Positions 8,574-17,276 of a stretch of DNA of 20,011 nt are shown here, one piece after another (the stretch's first letter is position 1; every line of letters begins with the position of its first letter). The notes beneath the pieces were generated by a model. That model was not told the DNA's origin. It saw only the letters and a program-made list of their open reading frames with translations, and did not search any database. The DNA is from Isotricha intestinalis (Eukaryota; Ciliophora; Litostomatea; Vestibuliferida; Isotrichidae), in contig JAJJLU010004036.1 of the NCBI GenBank assembly GCA_023807065.1, positions 1 to 20,011 of the forward strand. Direction: 5' to 3'. A program made the position numbers and the translations under genes.

Positions 8574-9124
8574 TTTATTTTTATTTAAATAATTTTTTTT
8601 TATAATATAATATATTTTCTTTGAATTTTTTTGTTACATAATTATTAAATAAATTTATTTCTTTTTATTTTAAATTATATTAATTATTATTAATATATTA
8701 TTAATCATAATTGTTATTATTGAATTATTTTTGCCTTTATTGTTTATTTTAATTTTTTATTTATTTTCTGAATTAAGATGTTTAGAATGAAATTATTTTT
8801 CTAATAATTTACTTATTATAATTATAGTTTTTATAGAATAATTATCTATATAAAATTGATAATTTGAGAATTGTTCTTTTTATGAGGATTTAATCTCTTT
8901 TTAGTTTTCTTATTTTGTATTTTTAACACATAAATTTTTCATAAGCTTTCAAAAGTTTTTGAAGTATTTTTCTATAATATATTTGTATATTTTTTATTTT
9001 TTAAATTTATCGCTTTACATTATTCATTTTTCAAAAAAACACAAAAAAAAAATAAAATAAAACTTTTATAAATTAATCATTAAAAATAAAAAAAATAATT
9101 CATATTTTAATTTTCAATATACTT
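8574..9124. other. AT-rich divergent intergenic region
   Basis: This is 551 bases between the divergent FHIT-like and CRAL-TRIO genes. It consists of T- and A-rich runs with frequent stops in every frame. No RNA gene, repeat or coding relic was found. It must contain the promoters of both genes, but no specific element can be named. Confidence 0.5.
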
Positions 9125-10528
9125 ATGTTACAAGATGAATTTGAAGACATAATAGATAAAAATTCTTCAGAAATTCATCCCTCAAATTCGCAAGAGCAAC
9201 TTTCAGAAAACAATGAATATTATTTATATGACAATAACTTAAGAGAAAGACATATAAATTCTCTTCCTCCAATTGAAGCATATTTATATTTTCCAAATAA
9301 GGAAGAACAAAGAATATTAAATCCAAAAAATAAAGAAGATATATTAAGATATATTTTTTCTAATGTTAAATATACTTCTTTTGAAGAGAAAAAATTAAGA
9401 AAATTATATGAAGAAATAAGGAAAAATAATAATGATAATAAAGAAAAAAATGAAAATATTATTTATTTACCTAAATATTGGAATGATAGTGAATCAATTA
9501 GATTTCTTCAAGCTTCAGAATTTAAAATACCAAATACAATAAAATTAATTAAAGAAACTCTTAAATTTAATGAATCTTATTACCCTTTTCAAATAAATAT
9601 TAGAATTAAATACATTTTAAATTCTGGTTTAATGTATTTATGTGGGAAAGATAAAAAATTTCGTCCTATTATTATTATTCAAGCTAAAAAAACTTCTAAT
9701 TTATTATCTGAAGAATATGAAATTGAAGAAATTCAAGAAGCTATTATTTACTTTTTAAATTATATTATTAAATATCATTTAATCCCAGGTCAAATTGAAA
9801 ATTGGGTTTTTATTTCTGATTTGTTTGATGTTGGAATTTCAGAATTAGGAAATTTTAAAAAAATTTTAGATATATTTAATAAATTTAGAGGAAGAGTTTA
9901 TAGAAATTTTTTAATTAGAATGGGAAAATTTTTAAAATATAGTTTAAAAGGTATATTAAATTTAGTTGGTTCTTCTTCTTTAAAAAAAATAAAAATTTTA
10001 GATAAAGATGAAATATATAATAATTTAAATGAAATAATTAATCCTAATATTATTCCTAAAATTTATGGAGGTTTAGCCGATAATAGTTTTACTGAAGAAA
10101 ATATTATTTTTCCTCCTAATTTACCTAAAATAAATATTATTAATGATTTACCTAATGAAATATTAAGTGAAGAAGAATATAAAATTAAATGTTTAGAAAG
10201 TAATGATAAACCTTATATTATTTGTCCTACATTAAAAAAAAAATGGGATGAAGAAGAAAGAAAAAAGCAATTAATAATTGAAGAAGAAGAAAGAAAAAAA
10301 AAATTAGAAGAAGAAAGAGAAAATCAAATTAGAGCAATTAAAACTTTAAATACAAGTTCTATTAATGAATGGAAAAAATATATTGATGAAATTAATAAAT
10401 TAATTATTCCAATTAATGAAAATATTATTGTTCAAAAATATATTCCTATTGATTATGATGATGATAATACTTCTAAATTAAATATTATTAATAGTCTTTC
10501 TCCTATGAATACCACTCTGTTTTCGTAG
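9125..10528 (+). CDS. CRAL-TRIO (Sec14-like) lipid-binding domain protein
   Basis: This is a 467-residue protein. Residues about 115-150 (SESIRFLQASEFKIPNTIKL) match the CRAL-TRIO N-terminal helix pair, where Sec14 proteins read 'LLRFLRAR.fdv.kA..ml'. Residues about 165-320 fit the CRAL-TRIO lipid-binding fold: RPIIIIQAKK is the 'rPv.i.r.g' strand, NWVFISDLFDVGISELG is the 'i.DleG.s' region, NFLIRMGKFLKYSLKGIL is the 'N.P..f...w...kp.l' region, and KIKILDKDEI ... INPNIIPKIYGGL is the closing 'KI.v...e...l...i....LP.eyGG'. An acidic N-terminus and a charged coiled coil (about 372-405, Glu/Lys-rich) flank it. Such proteins bind or transfer lipids such as phosphatidylinositol between membranes; the ligand here is unknown. 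The basic ARARKF-type N-terminal motif is weakened (LQASEF). It ends in TAG and is convergent with the next gene, 264 bases away. Confidence 0.8.
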   Translation: MLQDEFEDIIDKNSSEIHPSNSQEQLSENNEYYLYDNNLRERHINSLPPIEAYLYFPNKEEQRILNPKNKEDILRYIFSNVKYTSFEEKKLRKLYEEIRKNNNDNKEKNENIIYLPKYWNDSESIRFLQASEFKIPNTIKLIKETLKFNESYYPFQINIRIKYILNSGLMYLCGKDKKFRPIIIIQAKKTSNLLSEEYEIEEIQEAIIYFLNYIIKYHLIPGQIENWVFISDLFDVGISELGNFKKILDIFNKFRGRVYRNFLIRMGKFLKYSLKGILNLVGSSSLKKIKILDKDEIYNNLNEIINPNIIPKIYGGLADNSFTEENIIFPPNLPKINIINDLPNEILSEEEYKIKCLESNDKPYIICPTLKKKWDEEERKKQLIIEEEERKKKLEEERENQIRAIKTLNTSSINEWKKYIDEINKLIIPINENIIVQKYIPIDYDDDNTSKLNIINSLSPMNTTLFS

Positions 10529-10792
10529 AGTAAATTTCTTTTTTAATTTATTTCTTATTTTTTTTTGATTGTAAAATTATATAAATAATATAATTAAATG
10601 AATAATTTAAATATGATTTATTTAATATTATTAAATTAATTAAAGTTTTTTTATATAAATCCCCTAAAAATTTAAAAAAAATCATTGAAAAAAATAAATA
10701 AAGATAAATAATATTCCTTTATTTATTAAAAAATAAAAAAACTTTAAAAAAATATATAATCATTCCATTTATAACTAAAAAAATAAAACAAA

Positions 10793-12808
10793 TCAATTCA
10801 TAGTATTAAATTTATTATTATTAATTGCAAAATTTTTCATGGATTTACTAAATTGATGAATATGCATTTCTCTATTTCTTAAAATAATATTTCCTTTTCC
10901 AATTTCTTTTTCAATTTCTCTTTTTAAAGGTTTAAAAGGCATTTTAATAGGATTAAATTTTTTTTGATTTTTAAAAACATTATTTCCCCATTTTTCATTA
11001 GAAATTAAATTAGAAGTAAATTGATTCATTTCATTATATTTAATTTGATTATTAACAGAAGTTTTTTCTTTAAAAATATTTTTTCTATTTAATTTTTTTA
11101 AATTAATAAAATTATTTTCATTGATTAAATCTAAATCATTTAAAGTTGATTTTAAAGAAAAATTTCCAGTTAATTTAATTAAAGGATTTAAAGAAGAATT
11201 TAATTCTGAATTTTTAGTTAAATTTATTTCAGAATTATTCTTTTTAAAAAGAGAAATTGAAGTTTGTAAACCTAAATTATTAGAAATAATACTTTCATTA
11301 AAATTATTTTTTAAATCAGAATTTGAATTTAAATTATATAAAGTTTTAATAGAAAAATTAGATAAATTATCTTTTAATTTTTTATTATAAGTTTCTAATG
11401 AATATTTATTATATTTTAAAAAAAAATCTTTTCCTCCACTTTTAAATTTTTTATTTTCTTTCATTGTAACTCCAATTTCTAAATTTATTTTATCAAATAA
11501 ACTTCCTATAGGATAAATTGGTCCTCTTTCTAATTTTTTTTCTAATAAACTTTTATAACTAAAATTTTGTTTATTATCTAATTTTACAGGAATAAAATTA
11601 TTATTTTTTTTTTCTTTTTCTTTTTCTTTTTCATTTTCATTTTCTTTATTATCTATTTTTGGAAGAGAACTTCTTCTTCTTTTTAAAATTTTATTATTTT
11701 CTTTTTTTTCTTTATTTTCTTTATTTTCTTTATTATTATTATTATTATTGAGATTATATATAATATTATTATTTATATTTGGATTTGTTTCTATTAATAT
11801 TTCTTTTTTTTTTGGCTTTTCATTCATTTGTTTTTGGATTTTTAATATTTTCATATTTGATTTAATTGATAAAAATTCTTTGGATAATTTATCTAATTTT
11901 ATTCCTTTTATAAAAACAATTTCTCCATTAGGATCAATTGTTAATTTTTTTTTTTCATTTTGTTTTTGTAATTGACTTTCTTCTTTTTTTATTTCTTCTT
12001 CTTTTTTTAAAATTTTTAATTGTCTTTTTATTTCATCTTCTTTTTTTTTTATTTCCATTTCTTTTTCTAATCTTAATTCATTTAAATTTATTTTATCTTT
12101 AAATAATTCACTTGGATTTTCTTCTTGAGAAATATCATGAAAAGAAAATTTATTCATTATTTCTCCTAAATTTTGTTTTTTCATTTTTTTATTATCTAAA
12201 CTTAAATAATTTTTAGTTTTTATATATTCATTATTTCTACTTTTTGTATTTGATTTATTTAATTTAAAATTACTTGTTGTTGTTAATTGAATTTCTTCTT
12301 CGACTTTTTCTAAATTTAAATTATCATTAAATTTATTAAAAGGTATTTTATAATTTATTAAAGTTGAAGAATATCTATCATATTTATTTGCTTTTGGTTC
12401 ATTTATTAAATTCCAAAAATTTTCTCCACGAAAATAATTTTCAAAATAAATGTTTTCCAATGAAATATTTAATTTTGAATTATCTGAAAAAATATTATTA
12501 TTATTTTTTTCTATTATTTCTTCACTATTAAAATTTGGTAATGTTAAATTTTCTTTTTCATCTTCTTTATCTATGGTTATAAATTGAGAATTTAAAAATG
12601 TATTTAAAGTTTCTATCATATAAGAATAACAATTTTTTGTTACTTGTTGATCAACTTTATTATTAAATATATTTGATAATGTTAATGATATTATTTTGTC
12701 TATTATATATATACTTATTATTTCTGATTCATATTCATATAATTTTGGTTCTGTTTTTGTTGGAATATAATTTAATAATGATTGTCTTTTACTTGTTGGA
12801 TTATTCAT
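10793..12808 (-). CDS. C2orf81-like protein (tentative) with coiled coil
   Basis: This is a 671-residue protein. The N-terminal part resembles, from memory, vertebrate C2orf81 (DUF4639-type): an acidic helix followed by residues 27-80 with IIDKIISLTLSNIFNN, then a CYSYMIETLNTFLNSQF helix, then FWNLINEPKANKYDRYS at 131-147, corresponding to a 'W...EP....D.WA' stretch. Residues about 245-290 form a Glu/Lys coiled coil ending in KKLTIDPNGEIVFIKGIKL, a short conserved-looking strand pair. Residues 340-410 are low-complexity (Asn run, then repeated Lys-Glu dipeptides). The C-terminal third is basic and Ser/Asn-rich without a domain I know. The start codon is ATG and the stop TGA (10795-10793), the only TGA stop among the genes here. 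It is transcribed divergently from the CNB-domain gene. The C2orf81 link is an inference from pattern; otherwise this is a hypothetical protein. Confidence 0.65.
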   Translation of the reverse strand: MNNPTSKRQSLLNYIPTKTEPKLYEYESEIISIYIIDKIISLTLSNIFNNKVDQQVTKNCYSYMIETLNTFLNSQFITIDKEDEKENLTLPNFNSEEIIEKNNNNIFSDNSKLNISLENIYFENYFRGENFWNLINEPKANKYDRYSSTLINYKIPFNKFNDNLNLEKVEEEIQLTTTSNFKLNKSNTKSRNNEYIKTKNYLSLDNKKMKKQNLGEIMNKFSFHDISQEENPSELFKDKINLNELRLEKEMEIKKKEDEIKRQLKILKKEEEIKKEESQLQKQNEKKKLTIDPNGEIVFIKGIKLDKLSKEFLSIKSNMKILKIQKQMNEKPKKKEILIETNPNINNNIIYNLNNNNNNKENKENKEKKENNKILKRRRSSLPKIDNKENENEKEKEKEKKNNNFIPVKLDNKQNFSYKSLLEKKLERGPIYPIGSLFDKINLEIGVTMKENKKFKSGGKDFFLKYNKYSLETYNKKLKDNLSNFSIKTLYNLNSNSDLKNNFNESIISNNLGLQTSISLFKKNNSEINLTKNSELNSSLNPLIKLTGNFSLKSTLNDLDLINENNFINLKKLNRKNIFKEKTSVNNQIKYNEMNQFTSNLISNEKWGNNVFKNQKKFNPIKMPFKPLKREIEKEIGKGNIILRNREMHIHQFSKSMKNFAINNNKFNTMN

Positions 12809-13007
12809 TTAAATATTATTTTTATATATCAATTTTTTTTATTTGTTTTTTTTTCAAAATAAATATTTATTAATATATTAATTATATTATATTCAATAAA
12901 AGAAAAAAATAGATTACACAAAAAAATTCAAATATCCAAATAATTAAACAATTTATATAATAAATCATTAATAATAATAATATAAAAAATACATATAAAT
13001 AAAAAAA
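12809..13007. promoter_or_regulatory. Shared divergent promoter region
   Basis: These 199 bases lie between the two ATGs of the C2orf81-like gene and the CNB-domain gene, which point away from each other, so both promoters must lie here. The sequence is A/T runs (TTATTAATATATTAATTATATTATA-like) and no specific factor site can be named. Coregulation of the two genes is possible but unproven. Confidence 0.4.
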
Positions 13008-15251
13008 ATGAATGAAAAAGATAATGAAACAGTTACAGAAAAAAACAAAAGAACAGAAATACAAAGAAAAACAAGAAAAAATACATTTTTTAATAGCAAA
13101 ACATTTGCTGCAAAATTATTTTTAAAATTAACAGAAAATACAATAGATCCAATAATACCCTGTATATCAATATTAAAATTTGAGCCTCAAAACAGAAACA
13201 ACGAAGAAATAAAGAAAACTTTGCCTTGGTTAATTTCATTAGAAAAATTTAATTATTTTATGTTTTTAAAAGAAGAAGAAAATAATTATAAGAAATTATT
13301 AATGGAATTTGCTTGGGTTCTTTTTTATAAATATTCTCCTAAAAATTATATTATTAAAAGACCAAATGAAAAAATAAATTTATTTTTCTTAATTTTAAAT
13401 GGTTCTTGTGCAGAATTAAATTTAATAATTAAAAATGAATGTTTAACTGAAGAAGAATATATTAAACATTTAATTAAAATGAATATTTTAAAAGAAAAAG
13501 AAATTATTAAAAGATGTCTTTTATATAATAAAAAAGAATTAAATATTGAAAATATAGAATCAATTCCTAAATTTTGTAAATTAAATAATTTTGATTATGA
13601 AAAATTAAGATATTTAGCTAAAAAAGATTTAATTGATTTAGGATATAATTTAGATAAAATTGATATTGTTCCTTCTATAAATAATTATATTAAAGCTTCA
13701 ATTGTTGATAATGAAATAAAAAAAAAAAGTATTGAAAATACTAGAAAAAAATATTTTCAAATTCCTCATTATGAATATAATAGTATTATTAATAATGGAA
13801 GATTTATTGGTAATTTAAGTTTGGATTGTTTACAAGATGATTATAAAACTTATATTTCTTTAGAAAATTCTGATATCAGTTTTATAGACAAAAAAGAATA
13901 TAAAAATGGAAGAGTTTTTCCTATGATTAAAAATAAAATGAAAAATATAATGAAAGATATTTATCAAAATTTCTTTATTTTTAATAGTTTAAAACAAAAT
14001 TATTTTATTGATAATTATGCTTATTTTTTTATTTATAAAACATATGAAAAAGGACAAAAAATTTTTGCTCAAAATTCAATTTTTTCTGGAATTTATCTTT
14101 TAAAAAAAGGAGAAATAACAATATCAACAAAGAGAAAAATTGATGAATTAAATGCAATAATAATATTACTTCAAAACTCTTTAAATGGATTTAATGAATA
14201 TATTTCAAATTTAAAAGATTTTCAAATAGGAAATAATAATTTAAATTTATCAAATCCATTATTTCAAAGTAAAGAATATATGAATGATATAAAAGGAATA
14301 AAGGAAATAATTTTAGATAAAATAAATAATATGGAAATATTTGGTTTAAATGATTGTTATAATTATAAAAATGATATATATCATTTTGATGCAATTTGTA
14401 CAAGTGATTATGCTGAAGTTTATTATATTCCAAAAAATATATTCAATTTTATTGTTTATAAAGAAAGGTCTGTTCAAACTGCTGTCACTAAAATTGTTGA
14501 ATTAAGATCTAGTTTATATATGGGAGTTTTAAATAATTTTACATTATCTATTGCTAAAAATGTTGCTTTTAAAATTGGGAAAGTTCATTTAATTAATAGT
14601 CTTTTTAATAATAATAATAATATTGGAAATAATAGTCAAAGGAATTTTAATTATAATAATGGAAACAATAAAATATTTAATAGAAGTTCTATTAAAAGTA
14701 AACCTATTAAAATATATGATAATGATAAAAAAGAAAATAATTTAATTCAATCACAAGAAATTTCCAGAAATTCATATAGATTAAGTTATAAAAATGCAAA
14801 TTCTTTAGAAATCAGAAATAAAAATAAATTATTAAATAATGTAAGTCAAAGTTTAAGTTATACAAATTTTTATTTATCAAATCCAAATAAGTATGAGAAT
14901 AAAAATAATAATAATATTAATCCTAATAATTCTTATAGTTTTAATAATACTAATTATAATAATACTATTTATAATAATAATAATAATAGTAATTATACTT
15001 CTTATTATAAAACTCATTCTTCTAATTTAAATAATTCTAAAACAACAAATAATTTTAGAACTTTTAAATCAAACACTTTTCAAGAAATAAAAAAAAATAA
15101 TTTAGAAGAAGCTGTGATTAAAAAAATGAAATCTAATAAAAATAAAAGTATTAATTTAAATTTACCTCCCATTAATGAAAAAATAAATAAATCTTCTTCT
15201 AATGGTTTTCCTTCTTATAAATTTTTCATAATGAGTAAACAATCAATATAA
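13008..15251 (+). CDS. Protein with two divergent cyclic-nucleotide-binding-type domains
   Basis: This is a 747-residue protein. The first cNMP-binding-type fold spans about 97-300: LFYKYSPKNYIIKRPNEKIN then FFLILNGSCAEL is the 'G..i...G...d..y.i..G.v' opening. An insertion of some 115 residues follows, then GRFIGNLSLDCLQDDYKTY and SDISFIDKKEY close it. The second spans about 335-495: TYEKGQKIFAQNSIFSGIYL and LKKGEITIST, an insertion, then NMEIFGLNDCYNYK and FDAICTSDYAEVYYIPKNIF. In canonical sites the phosphate-binding cassette has FGE.AL...PR.A; here the second reads FGLND and has no Arg at the expected position, so cAMP/cGMP binding is doubtful. Residues 545-747 are an Asn/Ser-rich tail. 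There is no kinase domain and no transmembrane segment, so it is neither PKA/PKG catalytic nor a channel. CNB-only proteins are common in ciliates and in cilia; that role here is inference. Confidence 0.8.
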   Translation: MNEKDNETVTEKNKRTEIQRKTRKNTFFNSKTFAAKLFLKLTENTIDPIIPCISILKFEPQNRNNEEIKKTLPWLISLEKFNYFMFLKEEENNYKKLLMEFAWVLFYKYSPKNYIIKRPNEKINLFFLILNGSCAELNLIIKNECLTEEEYIKHLIKMNILKEKEIIKRCLLYNKKELNIENIESIPKFCKLNNFDYEKLRYLAKKDLIDLGYNLDKIDIVPSINNYIKASIVDNEIKKKSIENTRKKYFQIPHYEYNSIINNGRFIGNLSLDCLQDDYKTYISLENSDISFIDKKEYKNGRVFPMIKNKMKNIMKDIYQNFFIFNSLKQNYFIDNYAYFFIYKTYEKGQKIFAQNSIFSGIYLLKKGEITISTKRKIDELNAIIILLQNSLNGFNEYISNLKDFQIGNNNLNLSNPLFQSKEYMNDIKGIKEIILDKINNMEIFGLNDCYNYKNDIYHFDAICTSDYAEVYYIPKNIFNFIVYKERSVQTAVTKIVELRSSLYMGVLNNFTLSIAKNVAFKIGKVHLINSLFNNNNNIGNNSQRNFNYNNGNNKIFNRSSIKSKPIKIYDNDKKENNLIQSQEISRNSYRLSYKNANSLEIRNKNKLLNNVSQSLSYTNFYLSNPNKYENKNNNNINPNNSYSFNNTNYNNTIYNNNNNSNYTSYYKTHSSNLNNSKTTNNFRTFKSNTFQEIKKNNLEEAVIKKMKSNKNKSINLNLPPINEKINKSSSNGFPSYKFFIMSKQSI
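14860..15065 (+). repeat. Asn-rich low-complexity coding tract
   Basis: Irregular runs of AAT codons in the CNB-domain gene encode stretches such as NNNNINPNNSY and YNNNNNSNY. AAT is favoured by the base composition, and the tract lies outside the two domains, so it is probably unstructured linker. Confidence 0.7.
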
Positions 15252-15361
15252 ATTTAGTTTGAATTGATGACTTTTATTATTATAAAATTTTATTTTAAAT
15301 ACAATTTTTATAATATAATATAAAATAAAAATTTTATTTTATTTTTATTATTTATTTTTAA

Positions 15362-17164
15362 ATGAATAAAATGAATGTTGAATGGAATGAAAAAAAAAAT
15401 TTTAATTCATTAATGAAAAATTATTTAGAATTAGATAAAACATTAAAAAATTTAATGAATTTTAGTCAAGATTATTCAATAATATTTAAAAAATTTATTG
15501 ATAATATTAATGAATTATATAATAAATATTTAAATGAATATTCTAAACAAAAAAATTATTATAGTAAAATTATCAAAAGTGTAAATAAAATAATTTTCAC
15601 TCAAATTGAAGGTTTAAAACCTTTAATTCAAGGTTTAAATAATTCTATTAATATGACTAAAGATTTTATATTTGAAAAACAAAATATAATTTCTAAAATA
15701 AATAATCAAGTTAATAATTCAATAAGTGATTTAGAAGAAAAATATAAAGAAGTTCAAAAATATCGAAATAACTTCGAACAAATTGCTTCTGAAGCAGAAG
15801 ATTCAGTATATAATTATTATAAAGCAAAAAAAAATAATTTAGATGATTCAAAAGAAAATAATATTAACAATCATAAAGAAATAAAAATAAATAATAATAA
15901 TAATAGTAATAATAATAACATTGAAATAGATAATTTCTTTCTAATTGATATTAATAATAATAATAATGTTCTTAATAATAATAATAATAATAATAATAAA
16001 AATATGATTAATGAAAACATTATCAATGAAATAAACATTGAATTATTAGAAAAAATGAAAAATTATGAAAAATTATATAAAAGAAGTGTTAACACAGCAT
16101 TAAAATATGAAGAAAATTTATTGACAACATTAAATATATCAAATTCAAATTTAATAACAATATGTGAAGAATATTTAGAATTTTTAAAAAATAATTCAAC
16201 TGAATATTTAGTTCATTATAAAAGTTTTTGTTCTTTAATAGAATCAGAATTAAACAATTATTTACCTTTCTTATCAAATTATAATATTAATGAAGAATTT
16301 AATAAAATAATAAGAGAAGAGTCTTCTCGTTGTTTTCCTTTTGAAAAAATAAAATTAAAACCATATAAATTAAAAATAATAAATAAAATTTCTTTTTCAA
16401 ATGATTTATATAAGAAAAAAAACGAATTAAATGTAAAAGATATATTTGAAATAGTGAAAAAATTATATGAATATTTATCTTTAAGAGATGAAGATTATAA
16501 TTTAGAAATTGAAGAAGAAAAAATAATTGTTAATAATATAACAAATAAAATATTATCTTTTTCAAATAAAAAACTTTCTCTTCCTAAAGAAACCGAAGAA
16601 GAATTAAATACAATAAATAAATTAATACAAAGAAAAGAAAATAGACAAATTTTTATATCAAAAATAAATGAATTTAGAAATTTAGGAATTTTTCTTATTC
16701 CAGAAAAACAATTTAATGAAATAGGAAATATAATGTATAATATATTAAATTATATTTTATTAGACAATGATTTAGTTTGTGTTAAAAATGTAATGATATT
16801 ATCACAAACTTATTATATTATAGAAAATGAGAAAAAAAAATATTTACAAAATATTATTCAAAAAAATCCTATTTTTCAAAGTTTAGATTTTTGGAAACAA
16901 TTTATTCAATTTTCAATTGATAATGAGATAAGAGAAAGTTTAAAAAAAGATAAAAACAAAGGAGTTTTTATATTTGAAAATGAAGAAGAAAAAGATTTAA
17001 GAATTAATAATATTATTTTTTCACAATTAGTTCCTTTAGCAAATAATATGATTGAATTTGGTTTAGATAAAAATACTATTAAATCTCTGCTTCAAGAAAA
17101 ATTTGAAATTTATAGAATTAATGAGAATAATAGAAAAATTGTTATGGAAGTTATTGATGGATAA
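15362..17164 (+). CDS. F-BAR-like protein with SBF2/KIAA0513-like C-terminal helical domain
   Basis: This is a 600-residue, almost wholly helical protein. Residues about 10-160 and 225-330, separated by an Asn-rich linker (172-224), resemble the F-BAR arrangement: LDKTLKNLMNFSQDYSIIFKK is like the FCH 'l..l..fl+eRa.iE..ya..L' helix, then long helices with EKYKEVQKYRNNFEQIASEA and YEKLYKRSVNTALKYEENLL. F-BAR domains dimerise and bend membranes. Residues about 425-590 match, from memory, the helical domain of SBF2/MTMR and KIAA0513: FISKINEFRNLGIFLIPEKQ, then a VMILSQTYYI helix, then KKYLQNIIQKNPIFQSLDFW and SIDNEI, and near the end QLVPLANNMIEFGLDK. The pairing suggests a membrane- or endosome-linked adaptor; that is inference. 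No enzyme motif is seen. It starts 110 bases after the CNB-domain gene. The second ATG, three codons in, is an equally possible start. Confidence 0.75.
   Translation: MNKMNVEWNEKKNFNSLMKNYLELDKTLKNLMNFSQDYSIIFKKFIDNINELYNKYLNEYSKQKNYYSKIIKSVNKIIFTQIEGLKPLIQGLNNSINMTKDFIFEKQNIISKINNQVNNSISDLEEKYKEVQKYRNNFEQIASEAEDSVYNYYKAKKNNLDDSKENNINNHKEIKINNNNNSNNNNIEIDNFFLIDINNNNNVLNNNNNNNNKNMINENIINEINIELLEKMKNYEKLYKRSVNTALKYEENLLTTLNISNSNLITICEEYLEFLKNNSTEYLVHYKSFCSLIESELNNYLPFLSNYNINEEFNKIIREESSRCFPFEKIKLKPYKLKIINKISFSNDLYKKKNELNVKDIFEIVKKLYEYLSLRDEDYNLEIEEEKIIVNNITNKILSFSNKKLSLPKETEEELNTINKLIQRKENRQIFISKINEFRNLGIFLIPEKQFNEIGNIMYNILNYILLDNDLVCVKNVMILSQTYYIIENEKKKYLQNIIQKNPIFQSLDFWKQFIQFSIDNEIRESLKKDKNKGVFIFENEEEKDLRINNIIFSQLVPLANNMIEFGLDKNTIKSLLQEKFEIYRINENNRKIVMEVIDG
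15952..16002 (+). repeat. AAT trinucleotide run encoding poly-Asn
   Basis: Two AAT runs separated by GTTCTT encode NNNNNVLNN and then a longer Asn stretch inside the linker of the F-BAR-like gene. Pure trinucleotide runs of this kind change length easily and keep the frame. Confidence 0.85.
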
Positions 17165-17276
17165 AAATCTATATTTTATTTGTTAGATTAGAAATTAATA
17201 AATTTTTATTTTTAAATTTTATTTTTTAAAATATTTTTTATTTTTATTTCAAAGAAATTTAATTTTGAAAAAAAAA

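Noticed and set aside
11121..11975. Plus-strand open frames opposite the C2orf81-like gene
   Set aside because: They are Phe/Leu/Ile-rich complements of the Lys/Glu/Asn-rich minus-strand gene, with no family match.
17265..17276. TTG as start of the kinesin-like gene
   Set aside because: Eukaryotic nuclear genes start at ATG; the first in-frame ATG is at 17277 and only four residues are lost.
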